This document shows positions 9,817 to 19,556 of a stretch of 64,000 nucleotides of DNA, one piece after another. Each line of letters opens with the position of its first letter. Position 1 is the stretch's first letter. The position numbers and the translations under genes are program-made. Location of the stretch: assembly GCA_965228775.1 (NCBI GenBank), contig OZ245840.1, positions 1,302,001 to 1,366,000 of the forward strand. The letters are read 5' to 3'. Origin of the DNA: JANQMY01 sp965228775. Lineage in GTDB: Bacteria; Pseudomonadota; Alphaproteobacteria; JANQMY01. The notes beneath the pieces are model-generated. The model searched no databases. It was given only the letters and a program-made list of their open reading frames with translations, and was not told the DNA's origin.

Positions 9817-10761
9817 CTAAGCGACGGCAGCCTCTTCTTGCGGGCTGTCCGTATGGAAATCTCGCTCTATCGATGCAACCGAACGGGTCTCAAGAACCCA
9901 TTTTTCGGGCGCGTCAAACAATGCCTTTAGCAGCTGATTGTTCAACGTATGGCCGGAGCAAACGCCAACGACGCGCCCTAAAATCGGGACGCCCGCCAAA
10001 TAGAGGTCACCAATCGCGTCCAAGATCTTGTGCCGAACAAATTCATTGCTAAACCGCAATCCCCCGTCGTTCAAGATGCGGTCTTCTTCCACGACAATCG
10101 TATTCTCGAGGGACCCGCCAAGCGCTAGTCCGAGGGAGCGAAGCTTTTCGACCTCGTGACTGAAGCCGAAAGTCCGGGCACTTGAGATTTCATCCCGAAA
10201 AGCGCCGTTCACCAACTGGACATGATGGTGTTGCTTGCCAACAGCCGTAGCATCAAAGTCGATCGACATGGCAACTTCAAAACCATCCAATGGCTCAATC
10301 TTAAGAGACTTGTTTTCGCCTTCTACGGAGATGGTTTCCAGAACGCGGATATATTTGCGGTCCACATCCAGCTCAATTGCGCCTGCCCGATCAATAAGGC
10401 GTACAAATTCCTCGGAGCTACCATCCAGAATTGGAATCTCCGGCCCATCGACCGTCACGATCACATTATCGATGCCGCAGCCGGCCAACGCGGCCATCAA
10501 ATGTTCGACTGTGCAAACTTCGATATTGTTCTCATTCCGTAGGCTTGTTCCAAGGGTCGTATCATGAACGAAGCGAAAATCGGCAGGGATCATCACATCA
10601 TCGCTAAGCGTCCCGTCAGCCGAACGATCAACACGGTAGAAAACAATACCCGTATCCGCTGGGGCTGGTTTCAGACTCAACTGAACAAACTTACCGGAAT
10701 GGATGGCTGTACCAGCCACCGCCACTTCATTTTGAAGAGTTGTCTGGGGAACTAATTTCAT
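9817..10761 (-). CDS. lpxC: UDP-3-O-acyl-N-acetylglucosamine deacetylase LpxC
   Basis: LpxC is a zinc hydrolase that catalyses the committed deacetylation step of lipid A synthesis in the cytoplasm. The ATG at 10761 (MKLVPQTTLQ) gives 314 residues, close to the family norm, and is preceded by GGGGAC about 6 bases upstream. The 20-codon upstream extension from 10821 was discarded. Zinc ligands are visible: His in TVEHLMAAL (about residue 87), then His and Asp in RHKILDAIGD. The catalytic His lies in CSGHTLNN. It lies between ftsZ and bamD, the standard alphaproteobacterial position. A 311-base gap with the ftsZ terminator separates it from ftsZ, so it likely has its own promoter. Confidence 0.97.
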   Translation of the reverse strand: MKLVPQTTLQNEVAVAGTAIHSGKFVQLSLKPAPADTGIVFYRVDRSADGTLSDDVMIPADFRFVHDTTLGTSLRNENNIEVCTVEHLMAALAGCGIDNVIVTVDGPEIPILDGSSEEFVRLIDRAGAIELDVDRKYIRVLETISVEGENKSLKIEPLDGFEVAMSIDFDATAVGKQHHHVQLVNGAFRDEISSARTFGFSHEVEKLRSLGLALGGSLENTIVVEEDRILNDGGLRFSNEFVRHKILDAIGDLYLAGVPILGRVVGVCSGHTLNNQLLKALFDAPEKWVLETRSVASIERDFHTDSPQEEAAVA

Positions 10762-11072
10762 AACGTGTCCCCAAATCCTATTTGAAGCTGATCGCGACTC
10801 AAATCCAGCGACCAGATACACTCGAAAACTTCTCGTCCGACCCGCATATCCCCTCGGCTAAACGTGACCAATTTTTCCATTGTCGCCAACTACCGGCGGA
10901 ACCGATTGGCGTGTCTTAGACGTTGACCCAACTGGAGGGGTACCAACGCCCCCCGCAAGAACCAAATAAATCTTTATTACGCTTTGTTACCCCTTAAACC
11001 AATGATTGCATATAAAATAGCACCGAAGGGCAGCCCCTTCGGTGCCATTCCATTTTGCTTGGCGCTGTAGGC
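10762..11072. other. Intergenic stretch between ftsZ and lpxC
   Basis: 311 bases without a gene. The ftsZ-proximal end holds the hairpin terminator at 11011-11045. The rest must contain the lpxC promoter and 5' leader on the minus strand. A weak candidate, TTGGTC with a TATGCG-like hexamer 17 bases later, can be seen, but I do not consider it convincing enough to annotate. No ORF with a plausible ribosome site was seen. Confidence 0.6.
11011..11045 (-). terminator. Rho-independent terminator after ftsZ
   Basis: Read on the minus strand, GCACCGAAGGG pairs perfectly (11 bp) with CCCTTCGGTGC across a 4-base loop, followed by the T-rich run TATTTTATAT. It starts 28 bases after the ftsZ stop and separates the dcw operon from lpxC. 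Confidence 0.85.
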
Positions 11073-12764
11073 CTAATTCGCTTGGCGCCTTAGAAAAGCG
11101 GGAATCTCCAGTTGCTCATCTTCCGCAACCCCAGGCAACATGGCCTCTTCTGGCCGCCCCTTAGGAATAGACGCTTCCGCAGGCTTCGCGGCGACAGGTG
11201 ATGCAACCGAAGGTTCTTGACGGTCGACGACAGGACCACCAGCTCCACCGCGGTCATCTGCAGGACTTTCTTTGCCCGACAAACCGCCGGTTACACGCTG
11301 GATCAAGCCTGATGCACCATGCTTCTTTACGCGCTCTAAAAGAGACATATCCCGTGCGGGTGTTGGCTCTGCCACCCCCTGATCAACTGCTTCCACCGGC
11401 TGTGCCGCCTGTGGTGCCATTCTGGGAATAGCCTGCTCGTTACCGCCAGCACGGGTGGGAACCGCAAGATCAGGTCTGTTTTCCGAGCTCTCTTGAATGT
11501 TTACATCCTGACTAATCGTGGCTTCCGGCACCACGGAGACTGGCTCTTGCGCCACAGCTTGGACTTGCTCAGGAACGCTATTTGGCGCCATTGCCTCTTT
11601 CACCTGCACCTGAGCAGGGACTTCCGAATGGTCTGCCGCCCGCGATGCACTCATCCGTGCTTCTAGATTCTCGAGGCTGGCGGTAACAGGGTTCCCCACG
11701 TTCGGGCTGAAACCGGATGATGACGCAACAGCCGGTTCAACATTTCCATGTGGAGCAGAGACCGGAAGCTGAGTTACAGGCGCTGTGCTTGCTGAGGTTT
11801 GCACATCGATGCCGGTTGCCACGACAGAAATACGCATTTTCCCGTCTAGAGCTTCATTAAACGTAGCGCCGACCATGATGTTCGCATCTGGGTCGACTTC
11901 AGAACGGATCCTGTTCGCCGCTTCATCAACTTCGAACAAGGTCATGTCCATGCCGCCAGTGACATTAATGATGACCCCGCGCGCACCTTTCATAGAGATT
12001 TCGTCGAGCAACGGATTCGAAATCGCGGCCTCGGCTGACTCGATAGCCCGCTTCTCACCTTCAGCTTCACCCGTTCCCATCATGGCTTTGCCCATTTCGT
12101 TCATGACGGTGCGAACGTCGGCGAAATCCAGATTGATTAGACCGGGCATTACCATCAAATCCGTAATGCCCCGAACACCGGAATGAAGCACTTCGTCGGC
12201 CATTGCAAATGCTTCTGCGAACGTCGTGCGTTCATTCGCAATCCGGAACAGGTTTTGGTTCGGGATGATAATCAGCGTATCGACATATTGTTGGAGCTCT
12301 TCGATACCGGACTCTGCAATGCGCAAACGCCGGTCTCCTTCAAACTGAAATGGCTTTGTAACAACACCAACGGTCAGAATGCCCTGATCGCGCGCCGCTC
12401 GTGCAATCACTGGTGCCGCGCCTGTGCCCGTTCCTCCGCCCATTCCGGCGGTAACGAATGCCATGTGACTACCCGACAAGTTCTCGATAATCTCGTCGAG
12501 AGATTCTTCCGCCGCCGCGCAACCGATCTCTGGGCGTGAGCCTGCGCCCAATCCCTGGGTTACATTCGTCCCCATCTGGATTCTGCGTTCCGCCGGCGAA
12601 AGCGACAATGCTTGGGCGTCCGTATTCGCCACCACAAAATCAACGCCTTGCAGATTCGATTGAATCATATTCGCAACTGCATTGCCCCCGGCCCCGCCGA
12701 CACCAAAAACAATGATGCGGGGCTTGAGCTCGGTCACTTCAGGCATGCTCAAATTAATGCTCAT
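11073..12764 (-). CDS. ftsZ: Cell division GTPase FtsZ
   Basis: FtsZ is the tubulin-like GTPase that polymerises into the division ring. At 563 residues it is much longer than the ~380 of E. coli. The N-terminal GTPase domain shows GVGGAGGNAV, the tubulin signature GGGTGTG (about residues 108-114) and the T7 synergy loop around NLDFADVRTVM. A roughly 200-residue low-complexity linker rich in Ala, Pro, Val, Gln and Glu follows. The protein ends in the conserved peptide IPAFLRRQ that binds FtsA and other partners. Long linkers are usual in alphaproteobacteria such as Caulobacter. It is last in the dcw cluster, 98 bases after ftsA, and is followed by a clear terminator. Confidence 0.98.
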   Translation of the reverse strand: MSINLSMPEVTELKPRIIVFGVGGAGGNAVANMIQSNLQGVDFVVANTDAQALSLSPAERRIQMGTNVTQGLGAGSRPEIGCAAAEESLDEIIENLSGSHMAFVTAGMGGGTGTGAAPVIARAARDQGILTVGVVTKPFQFEGDRRLRIAESGIEELQQYVDTLIIIPNQNLFRIANERTTFAEAFAMADEVLHSGVRGITDLMVMPGLINLDFADVRTVMNEMGKAMMGTGEAEGEKRAIESAEAAISNPLLDEISMKGARGVIINVTGGMDMTLFEVDEAANRIRSEVDPDANIMVGATFNEALDGKMRISVVATGIDVQTSASTAPVTQLPVSAPHGNVEPAVASSSGFSPNVGNPVTASLENLEARMSASRAADHSEVPAQVQVKEAMAPNSVPEQVQAVAQEPVSVVPEATISQDVNIQESSENRPDLAVPTRAGGNEQAIPRMAPQAAQPVEAVDQGVAEPTPARDMSLLERVKKHGASGLIQRVTGGLSGKESPADDRGGAGGPVVDRQEPSVASPVAAKPAEASIPKGRPEEAMLPGVAEDEQLEIPAFLRRQAN

Positions 12765-12862
12765 GATTGCCTCCGGTTTTCTCTTAAGAGTGACACTTCG
12801 CCTCGTGGTGAATATTGCCTGGTGATTCTAGACACCGGCGCATTTTTCTTCGTCTCATTCAT

Positions 12863-14167
12863 TCAAAAGTTTTCCCTAATCCATCGCCCAATGCGCGCAA
12901 ACCGCCCCGACTGAGGGGACCGCTCTGGCGTACTTTCCATTTCAATAACTTCGGCGGGTGCCCGCGAGGAGAATCCAAGCAAACCGCAACATGCCGAAAA
13001 AGCTGGCCCGCCGGTTGCTTCCGCCAGTCCAACAATTCGAATGGGGCTTCCAAATCTCACGCGCTTCTCCAGAATTCGACTCGCGAGAAGCTCAATCCCA
13101 TTCATCTGGCTGGCGCCACCCGTCAAAACCACACGGCGGCCAGCGACAGCTCCAACACCACTTTGACTCAAGCGGTCGTTCACCAATTCAAATGTCTCTT
13201 CCAATCTCGGCTGAATGATACGAGTTAGCATCGATCTCGGGATCTGACTTGAGGCGCCATCTTCATCTTCGCCGACCTGAGGAACCGTAATCGTTTCCCG
13301 ATCATCCGACTGACTTGCCAAAGCGCTCCCATAGAGCGTTTTCATGCGCTCCGCATGGGCAACAGGCGTGGAGAGCCCCCGTGCAATATCGTTTGTCACG
13401 TGATGGCCGCCTACCGGAATGACATCGGCAAACAGCAAATTGCCCTCAAAGAAAACAGAGATTGAAGTTGTCCCGCCGCCCATGTCGATGCAGGTGACAC
13501 CCAAATCCATTTCGTCTTCCACAAGACAAGCAAGCCCGCTTGCATATGGAGAAACGACGAAGCTCGCGATTTCCAGATGGCAACGCTCTACACAAATCGC
13601 CAGATTGCGCATTGGGCCGAGAGCAGCGGTGACCACATTCATGTTAACGCCCAGCCGATCCCCATACATGCCACGCGGGTCGCGAATCCCGCGGCTGCCA
13701 TCAATGCTGTAACCGACAGGAATTGCATGGATAACTTGACGGTCGGGTAAAATTGCTTGCGCTTGTCCGTGGTGAAGGACGCGGCGCAGATCCTGATCGC
13801 GAACTTCGTGCCCAGCAATTGAAACATCGACCGAAACAGTATGACTGGCCAATGTCGCACTCGTCAGATTGACAATCACGTGCCGAACAGTCACGCCCGC
13901 CATACGTTCCGCTGTGTCCACAGCAGACCGGATCGCTTCCTCAGCCGCATCCATGTCCACCACCGCACCCGACTTAACGCCCCGTGAGACTTGGTGGCCA
14001 ATCCCGACAACCCGAACGACACCATTGTCGTTATCGCCGGATTTTTCCAGGCGCGCGATAAAACAAGAAATCTTGGACGTACCGATATCCAACGCGGCAA
14101 CGATGCCCTGGCGCCCTGAACTCACCAGCTTATCACGTAAGGTCTGGGTACCGATTACAGAGGCCAT
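12863..14167 (-). CDS. ftsA: Cell division protein FtsA
   Basis: FtsA is the actin-like ATPase that tethers FtsZ filaments to the membrane. The protein is 434 residues. Actin-fold motifs include IVAALDIGTSKISCF (phosphate 1) at about residues 22-36, CIDMGGGTTSISVF (phosphate 2) and VVLTGGASQMNGI near the C-terminus. The SHS2 (1C) insertion lies between. The last residues (FARIGRWIRENF) form the amphipathic membrane-targeting helix. The ATG follows the TAG of ftsQ with no gap, so the genes are coupled. The gap to ftsZ is 98 bases. Confidence 0.97.
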   Translation of the reverse strand: MASVIGTQTLRDKLVSSGRQGIVAALDIGTSKISCFIARLEKSGDNDNGVVRVVGIGHQVSRGVKSGAVVDMDAAEEAIRSAVDTAERMAGVTVRHVIVNLTSATLASHTVSVDVSIAGHEVRDQDLRRVLHHGQAQAILPDRQVIHAIPVGYSIDGSRGIRDPRGMYGDRLGVNMNVVTAALGPMRNLAICVERCHLEIASFVVSPYASGLACLVEDEMDLGVTCIDMGGGTTSISVFFEGNLLFADVIPVGGHHVTNDIARGLSTPVAHAERMKTLYGSALASQSDDRETITVPQVGEDEDGASSQIPRSMLTRIIQPRLEETFELVNDRLSQSGVGAVAGRRVVLTGGASQMNGIELLASRILEKRVRFGSPIRIVGLAEATGGPAFSACCGLLGFSSRAPAEVIEMESTPERSPQSGRFARIGRWIRENF

Positions 14168-15103
14168 CTAGGTCTCCTTGCCGGCACGTTGTTTCAAGTC
14201 GGTCAGCACACCATCCTTCGTTTGGATGATGAGCCGGTCAGGAAACCGAAGATCTAAAGCGCGAATATCCCGCACCAACAATCTGGTTTCGGATTCGAGA
14301 ATTGAAAGCTCACGTAGTGAACGTTCGAGCGGTTCTTCGGGCAGCTTTACATCCACACCCGACGCCAAACGCAAATTCCAACGTCGTTCTCCAATTCTGA
14401 CTGCCGCTCGGACGCGTCGTTCGATTTCCGGATACGGAGCAAGTGCTTTCTGTAAACGGGCGGCGTGTTCGTTCGCACCTTTACCTACGATAAGCGGCAG
14501 ATGAGTAAACTGGGTAGCATCGGCACCTTTGATTACAGTGCCGGTCGCATCGACAAGCGAGAACGAGCCGTTCAGCTGCCAAACAGCAAACGGTTTCCGC
14601 TCAACAATATCTACACTGATGCGATTAGGCAGCAGACGCTGCACTGTAGCTTGTTCTACCCAGCCCAATTCCAACAACCTTTGGCGAATCACTTTAGTAT
14701 TAACATTCAACATTGAGTCTGCGCGCTCAAGAGCGATTGCGTGCTTTATCGCGTCAATGTCAGAATTTTTTCTACCCGTCAGAACAACACTCTCTACACG
14801 AACGCCAAAAGAGCGCAGCTGAGTGTCCATAGCGTTTGCAGCGGCGTCACCCAAACGGCTGGCATAGCCAGCGGCAACCGAACCATACACGCCCCCGATC
14901 ACGAGCAACCCAATCGATGTAACCAACATCGGTTTGTAGACATGCGCACTGCGGCGCAGGTCTTTAAACCAACGTCCACGGACTTTCTTTCCCTTGCCGC
15001 CACGAGAAGGCCCCAGGTGAATGGATCCCAACATGCGCGGACTGTTCTTCCCGCGCTTCTTCTTTTTCTTTATCGAGAACATGAAGCGTCTTCCGTTATC
15101 CAT
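14168..15103 (-). CDS. ftsQ: Cell division protein FtsQ
   Basis: FtsQ is a bitopic membrane protein that connects cytoplasmic and periplasmic divisome parts. It has 311 residues. The N-terminus is very basic (several consecutive lysines and arginines). One membrane helix follows at about residues 58-80 (VTSIGLLVIGGVYGSVAAGY). A POTRA domain begins near VESVVLTGRKN, then comes the FtsQ beta domain containing ISVDIVERKPFAVWQ. The start at 15103 overlaps the end of ddl by 34 bases. The internal ATG at 15082 (MFSIKK) is an alternative start that still overlaps. It precedes ftsA directly. Confidence 0.95.
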   Translation of the reverse strand: MDNGRRFMFSIKKKKKRGKNSPRMLGSIHLGPSRGGKGKKVRGRWFKDLRRSAHVYKPMLVTSIGLLVIGGVYGSVAAGYASRLGDAAANAMDTQLRSFGVRVESVVLTGRKNSDIDAIKHAIALERADSMLNVNTKVIRQRLLELGWVEQATVQRLLPNRISVDIVERKPFAVWQLNGSFSLVDATGTVIKGADATQFTHLPLIVGKGANEHAARLQKALAPYPEIERRVRAAVRIGERRWNLRLASGVDVKLPEEPLERSLRELSILESETRLLVRDIRALDLRFPDRLIIQTKDGVLTDLKQRAGKET

Positions 15104-16011
15104 TGAACTAACTCAGGAAAACTAATTCCAAGGTGAGCCGCTTGCTCAGGCACAAGTGATGTGGGCGTCATACCGGGCTGGGTATTGATCTCCAGCAGGA
15201 CCAGCTTCCCCTCACCGCCATCTGTGTCGTCATACCGAAAATCTGAACGTGTCACCCCTTGGCAGCCCAGCGCATTATGCGCGTCAATGCTCATCTGCAT
15301 GGCCGAGTCGAAAATAGATTTCGGAAGTTCCGCCGGAAGCGTGTGGCGCGACCCTCCCGGTGCGTACTTTGAGTGATAGTCATAAAATGTTGCGTCCTGA
15401 TGGATCTCAGTAACCGTCAGTGCACGATCACCCATTACCGCGACCGTGAGCTCACGGCCGGGAACAAATTCTTCCACCATGACCAAATCATCAGCGCTTT
15501 CAGTCGCAGGATCGAAAGCGGGTGGCGGCAAGTTATCCCCTGGGCGCACCAGATAAACGCCAACACTGGACCCTTCGTTTACCGGCTTAATGACGTAAGG
15601 CGGTTCGATATCGTTCTGGAGCAGACAATCGCCACGACGGAGAACTGCACTTTTCGCGCATGGCAATCCGACCGCTCTAAAGACATGTTTGGCTTTCTCT
15701 TTGTCCATCGCCAAGGAAGACGCCAAAACTCCTGAATGGGTGTAGGCAAGCCCCATAACTTCCAGCATCCCCTGGACACTTCCGTCTTCTCCCCAAGGAC
15801 CGTGTAAAGCGTTGAAAACGACATCTGGATTCACGTCCCTAAGCTTAGCGGCAACATCACGGGCAACATCAATCTCCGTTACTTTGTAGCCGGCGTCCCT
15901 GAGGCCTTCAGCACACGCCGCTCCGGTAACCAAACTGACTTCCCGCTCGGAGGACCATCCGCCCATAAGCACGGCGACGTGCGCATATTTCTTGATTGTT
16001 GTGTCAGTCAT
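15070..16011 (-). CDS. ddl: D-alanine--D-alanine ligase
   Basis: This ATP-grasp ligase makes the D-Ala-D-Ala dipeptide for peptidoglycan precursors in the cytoplasm. The protein is 313 residues, as for DdlB. It starts with AVLMGGWSSEREVSL (the N-terminal substrate loop), has YVIKPVNEGSSVGVY in the ATP-grasp, and ends with the Mg-binding segment LLEINTQPGMTPTSLVP. It overlaps murB by 8 bases upstream and ftsQ by 34 bases downstream, consistent with one polycistronic message. Confidence 0.97.
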   Translation of the reverse strand: MTDTTIKKYAHVAVLMGGWSSEREVSLVTGAACAEGLRDAGYKVTEIDVARDVAAKLRDVNPDVVFNALHGPWGEDGSVQGMLEVMGLAYTHSGVLASSLAMDKEKAKHVFRAVGLPCAKSAVLRRGDCLLQNDIEPPYVIKPVNEGSSVGVYLVRPGDNLPPPAFDPATESADDLVMVEEFVPGRELTVAVMGDRALTVTEIHQDATFYDYHSKYAPGGSRHTLPAELPKSIFDSAMQMSIDAHNALGCQGVTRSDFRYDDTDGGEGKLVLLEINTQPGMTPTSLVPEQAAHLGISFPELVQWITEDASCSR

Positions 16012-16948
16012 CTACACTCTCCCGTCCGATCCTTTTGATCTCCCATTCGAGAGCAACGGAAGTCTTCTCTAAGACGCTTTTGCGCACCGTCTCGCCAAGC
16101 GTTTCTAAATCTTTGGAAGACGCATCTCCCAGGTTTATCAAGAAGTTACAGTGTTGTTCCGAGACTTGAGCTCCGCCTATTTTGAGCCCACGGCATCCTG
16201 CCTCATCAATAAGTTGCCATGCCCGCCGGCCATCAGAAATCTCAGCCGACGGATTTTTAAATGTGCTTCCACCTGTGCGGCTTCGAACCGGCTGAGAAGA
16301 CTCTCGTGCTTCAGTAATTTGGTCCATGCGTTCCGCGATCAACTTTGGATCGCCCGGCTCTCCCTGGAGCAGCGCCTCGACAAAAATCAAATCTGGGTCA
16401 GCACCGCTGGAGCGATAGGAATATTGCAAGTCATCTAGGCCCAACCGATGGAGAGATCCGGCCCGATCCATGGCAGTCGCCTCCACCAAGACATCCTTGA
16501 TTTCGCGCTCATACGCCCCCGCATTCATGCGCAACGCACCACCAATCGTACCCGGAATGCCGCGCAAAAACTCCAAACCAGCAATTCCATTTTTGGCGGC
16601 AAATCGCGCGACCCCCACATCCAAGGCCGCAGCGCCTGCACGCACACGATAATCCGCCTCAGAAGAAACCCGTGCGAAGTCGCCGGACAAACGAATGACC
16701 ACACCTTCAATTCCGCCATCTCGAATAAGCACGTTGGACCCGACACCGAGGGACGTGTGCGGCACATCCGACGGAATGGCGTGCACAAGATCCCTCAGCT
16801 CTTCAACAGTCTTGGGGCGGAAAAGAATGCTTGCAGGTCCCCCAACACGAAACCATGTGATGGGAGCAAGAGGTGAATCAATATCAACGCGGTCCTTGAG
16901 CGAACTCGGGATCCAGCTGACATTTACATTGTCGGGCAGTGCGTTCAT
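16004..16948 (-). CDS. murB: UDP-N-acetylenolpyruvoylglucosamine reductase MurB
   Basis: MurB is a flavoenzyme that reduces UDP-GlcNAc-enolpyruvate to UDP-MurNAc using NADPH. It has 314 residues. The FAD-binding domain shows TWFRVGGPASILFRP, GVGSNVLIRDGG and GIPGTIGGALRMNAG. The C-terminal substrate domain has YRSS, the proton-donor serine motif RTGGSTFKNP, and AGCRGLKIGGAQVSEQHCNF. The YRSS-to-RTGGSTFKNP pattern without the extra E. coli-type insert fits a type II enzyme. Its start overlaps the murC stop by 4 bases and its end overlaps ddl by 8. Confidence 0.97.
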   Translation of the reverse strand: MNALPDNVNVSWIPSSLKDRVDIDSPLAPITWFRVGGPASILFRPKTVEELRDLVHAIPSDVPHTSLGVGSNVLIRDGGIEGVVIRLSGDFARVSSEADYRVRAGAAALDVGVARFAAKNGIAGLEFLRGIPGTIGGALRMNAGAYEREIKDVLVEATAMDRAGSLHRLGLDDLQYSYRSSGADPDLIFVEALLQGEPGDPKLIAERMDQITEARESSQPVRSRTGGSTFKNPSAEISDGRRAWQLIDEAGCRGLKIGGAQVSEQHCNFLINLGDASSKDLETLGETVRKSVLEKTSVALEWEIKRIGRESVDD

Positions 16949-18369
16949 GAACTTGCCCCACCTTGAGAAAGCACTCGAAGTTTTGCGGGTAATTCATTGG
17001 CCCACAGAGTTATCGACCCGGCACCCAAACATACGACCACATCACCGCTTTGGCCTTCAGACGCAATTACTTCCGGAAGTTGGCCCTCCCCCTCAAGTGC
17101 AATCACATGCCTATGTCCGTGCGCTCGAATTCCTTCTACAAGCGCATCTCGATCAAAACCTTCCAGCGGTTCCTCGCCCGCCGGATAGACCGGCGTCACG
17201 ACCACCGTATCGGCATCGTTGAAGCACGTGCAGAAATCATCAAAAAGATCGCGCAAGCGCGAATAACGATGGGGTTGGACCACAGCAATCAAGTTGCCCT
17301 CAAGAGATTGCCGTGCTGCATCCAACACTGACGCAATCTCAACGGGATGATGACCATAATCGTCAATGACGGTAATGCCGTTCCATTCACCTGTTTTCGT
17401 AAAGCGCCTTTTGACGCCACCAAAGCTTTTCAATGCATCGCATATCTGCTCTGGCGTGACGTCCATCTCCAAGGCAACCGCAATCGCCGCAAGCGCGTTC
17501 TGTACATTGTGCTTGCCCGGCATTGGCAGGTGGAGGCCTTCCACCTTTTTTTCTTCGTTTGTAATTCGGTTGATCGCAGTAACATCGAACTGCGCGCCAT
17601 CTTGCCGCAAAACGAGATTTTCGGCTCTCACATCGGCTTGCGGACTCAGGCCGTAGGAAATTATTCGCTTGTCGCGTACACGACCGATCATCGCCTGCAC
17701 TTCGGGATGATCAATGCACATAACAGCAAATCCATAGAACGGAATGTTCTCTATGAACGTCTGAAAAGAGGTCCGCAATTGGTCCACGCTACCGTAGTGG
17801 TCCATATGTTCCGGATCTATATTGGTAACGACGCCAACGGTGGCGGGTAGGCGAATGAATGAGCCATCACTTTCATCCGCTTCCACCACCATCCATTCAC
17901 CTTCGCCCTTTCGGGCATTGGTTCCATAGGCGTTGATGATCCCGCCATTGATAACGGTCGGGTCCATACCGGCCCCATCAAACAGGGCTGCAACCAGAGA
18001 GGTGGTGGTGGTTTTGCCGTGAGTTCCGCCGATCGCAACAGACCATTTGAAGCGCATCAGTTCTGCGAGCATCTCGGCCCGGCGCACGATGGGCAGATGT
18101 CGTTTTTGGGCCGCAAGATATTCCGCATTGGTTTCGCCAATTGCCGATGAAACCACCACGACAGCCGCATTTTCGAGATTTTCTGCCCTCTGACCGATGA
18201 AAACCGGGATACCCAGTTCCTTAAGACGCTGCACATTTGCATTTGCGGCCAGATCACTTCCCTGTACAGAGTAGCCAAGGTTGTGCATGACCTCCGCGAT
18301 GCCGCTCATGCCAATGCCGCCAATTCCGACAAAATGAATAGTGCCTATTTCAAATGGAAGCGTTCTCAT
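16945..18369 (-). CDS. murC: UDP-N-acetylmuramate--L-alanine ligase MurC
   Basis: MurC adds L-alanine to UDP-MurNAc with ATP, the first Mur ligase step. The protein is 474 residues. Domain 1 has the Rossmann-like IHFVGIGGIGMSGIAEV. Domain 2 has the ATP loop GGTHGKTTTTSL (about residues 112-123). The central region shows EADESDGSF and NIDPEHMDHY, and domain 3 contains DDYGHHPVEI. All are MurC signatures. It overlaps both neighbours (murG and murB) by 4 bases, suggesting coupled translation. Confidence 0.98.
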   Translation of the reverse strand: MRTLPFEIGTIHFVGIGGIGMSGIAEVMHNLGYSVQGSDLAANANVQRLKELGIPVFIGQRAENLENAAVVVVSSAIGETNAEYLAAQKRHLPIVRRAEMLAELMRFKWSVAIGGTHGKTTTTSLVAALFDGAGMDPTVINGGIINAYGTNARKGEGEWMVVEADESDGSFIRLPATVGVVTNIDPEHMDHYGSVDQLRTSFQTFIENIPFYGFAVMCIDHPEVQAMIGRVRDKRIISYGLSPQADVRAENLVLRQDGAQFDVTAINRITNEEKKVEGLHLPMPGKHNVQNALAAIAVALEMDVTPEQICDALKSFGGVKRRFTKTGEWNGITVIDDYGHHPVEIASVLDAARQSLEGNLIAVVQPHRYSRLRDLFDDFCTCFNDADTVVVTPVYPAGEEPLEGFDRDALVEGIRAHGHRHVIALEGEGQLPEVIASEGQSGDVVVCLGAGSITLWANELPAKLRVLSQGGASS

Positions 18370-19556
18370 GATCCCACCGACTTGTGAGTAGGATCTGCAT
18401 CCTGTCCGAAGGGCATTGTTTCAGAGACCTCACGTATCGGACGACGTGCTTCTACATCTTCCAATAAATCCGCGAGGCGGACTGCGGCGCCGGTTCGACC
18501 GAAGGCTGCCGCCTTACTTGCCGCTTCGGACAACACGGCTGGGTCGTCAAACAGTTCCGCGATCTTCTTGCTTAGACCCTCTGGCGTTAGCTGAGTCTGA
18601 GGAATGAGCCAACCACCGCCTGTCCGGGCAAGGAACGACGCATTTACGGTTTGGTGGTCATCCATTGCGGTCGGCAACGGCACAAAAATCGCCGGCCGGC
18701 CAATTGCAGCCACCTCGCAAACCGTGGACGCGCCGGACCGACAGATCACCAAATGCGATTGGGCGATGCGGTCTGGCATATCGTTGAAGAATGGCGAGAT
18801 TTCAGCATCGATCCCGTCATCGGCGTAGGCTTCCGCAACGCGGCTTTCGTCCTCCGGACGGCATTGCTGAACGACTCTCAAGCGTCTTTTATGTTGATCC
18901 GGCAGGAGTGCCAAGGCTTCCGGCACACGGTCGCTCAAGATTCTCGCGCCCTGACTGCCACCGAAGACAAGGACGTAAACCTCATTTGTTTCCGCCAAAG
19001 GTGGATAAGGCGTTCCCGCCAGAGCGACTACCGGATCGCGAAGAGGGTTGCCCGTCACCACAACCTTCTTGTTCACCGAAGCAGAAACATCGTCGAACGC
19101 ACCGAACGTTGAGGCAATTACATTGATACGTGTGGCAATCGCTCGATTAACACGACCCAGAATGGCGTTTTGTTCGTGCACGCAGCGGCGTACCCCAGTC
19201 AACATGGCGGCGACCATTGTGGGAAATGAAGGATATCCTCCAAACCCAATCACCACCTTTGGGCGTTCACGCCGCAGGATCCGAAATGCGTCGAAAATGC
19301 CAAGAACGATCAGTACAGCCGCCCGCATTCGGCCGAACAATCCGGCGCCGGCAAATGTCGCGGCCCGAATATGCGCCACCTGCGCGCCGGGAAAACTTTG
19401 TGCGAAGCCTTCCCCCCGATTGTCAGTGATCAGAATCAAACGGCGTCCCCTGCGCGACATCTCACTTGCAAGCGCTTGGGCTGGAAACAGATGCCCACCA
19501 GTACCGCCAGAGGCGATAATGATGGGGGGCAGATCTTTTTGCGACTCTGAACTCAT
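18366..19556 (-). CDS. murG: UDP-GlcNAc:lipid I N-acetylglucosaminyltransferase MurG
   Basis: MurG is a GT-B glycosyltransferase that converts lipid I to lipid II on the inner face of the membrane. It has 396 residues. The N-terminal glycine-rich loop ASGGTGGHLFPAQAL and the HEQNAILGRVNR segment are visible. The donor site has LVFGGSQGARILSD, and the UDP-GlcNAc binding motif reads CRSGASTVCEVAAIGRPAIF. The C-terminal tail of about 25 residues (VEARRPIREVSE onward) is longer than in E. coli. It overlaps ftsW and murC by 4 bases each. Confidence 0.97.
   Translation of the reverse strand: MSSESQKDLPPIIIASGGTGGHLFPAQALASEMSRRGRRLILITDNRGEGFAQSFPGAQVAHIRAATFAGAGLFGRMRAAVLIVLGIFDAFRILRRERPKVVIGFGGYPSFPTMVAAMLTGVRRCVHEQNAILGRVNRAIATRINVIASTFGAFDDVSASVNKKVVVTGNPLRDPVVALAGTPYPPLAETNEVYVLVFGGSQGARILSDRVPEALALLPDQHKRRLRVVQQCRPEDESRVAEAYADDGIDAEISPFFNDMPDRIAQSHLVICRSGASTVCEVAAIGRPAIFVPLPTAMDDHQTVNASFLARTGGGWLIPQTQLTPEGLSKKIAELFDDPAVLSEAASKAAAFGRTGAAVRLADLLEDVEARRPIREVSETMPFGQDADPTHKSVGS

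Noticed and set aside
10762..10821. Twenty-codon N-terminal extension of LpxC
   Set aside because: LpxC proteins begin with the TTL(Q)-type strand just after the ATG at 10761, which has GGGGAC in front.
12815..13228. 137-codon plus-strand frame opposite ftsA
   Set aside because: It is antisense to a well-conserved gene, has a low-complexity basic product and no ribosome site. Many similar shadows over the dcw genes were treated the same way.
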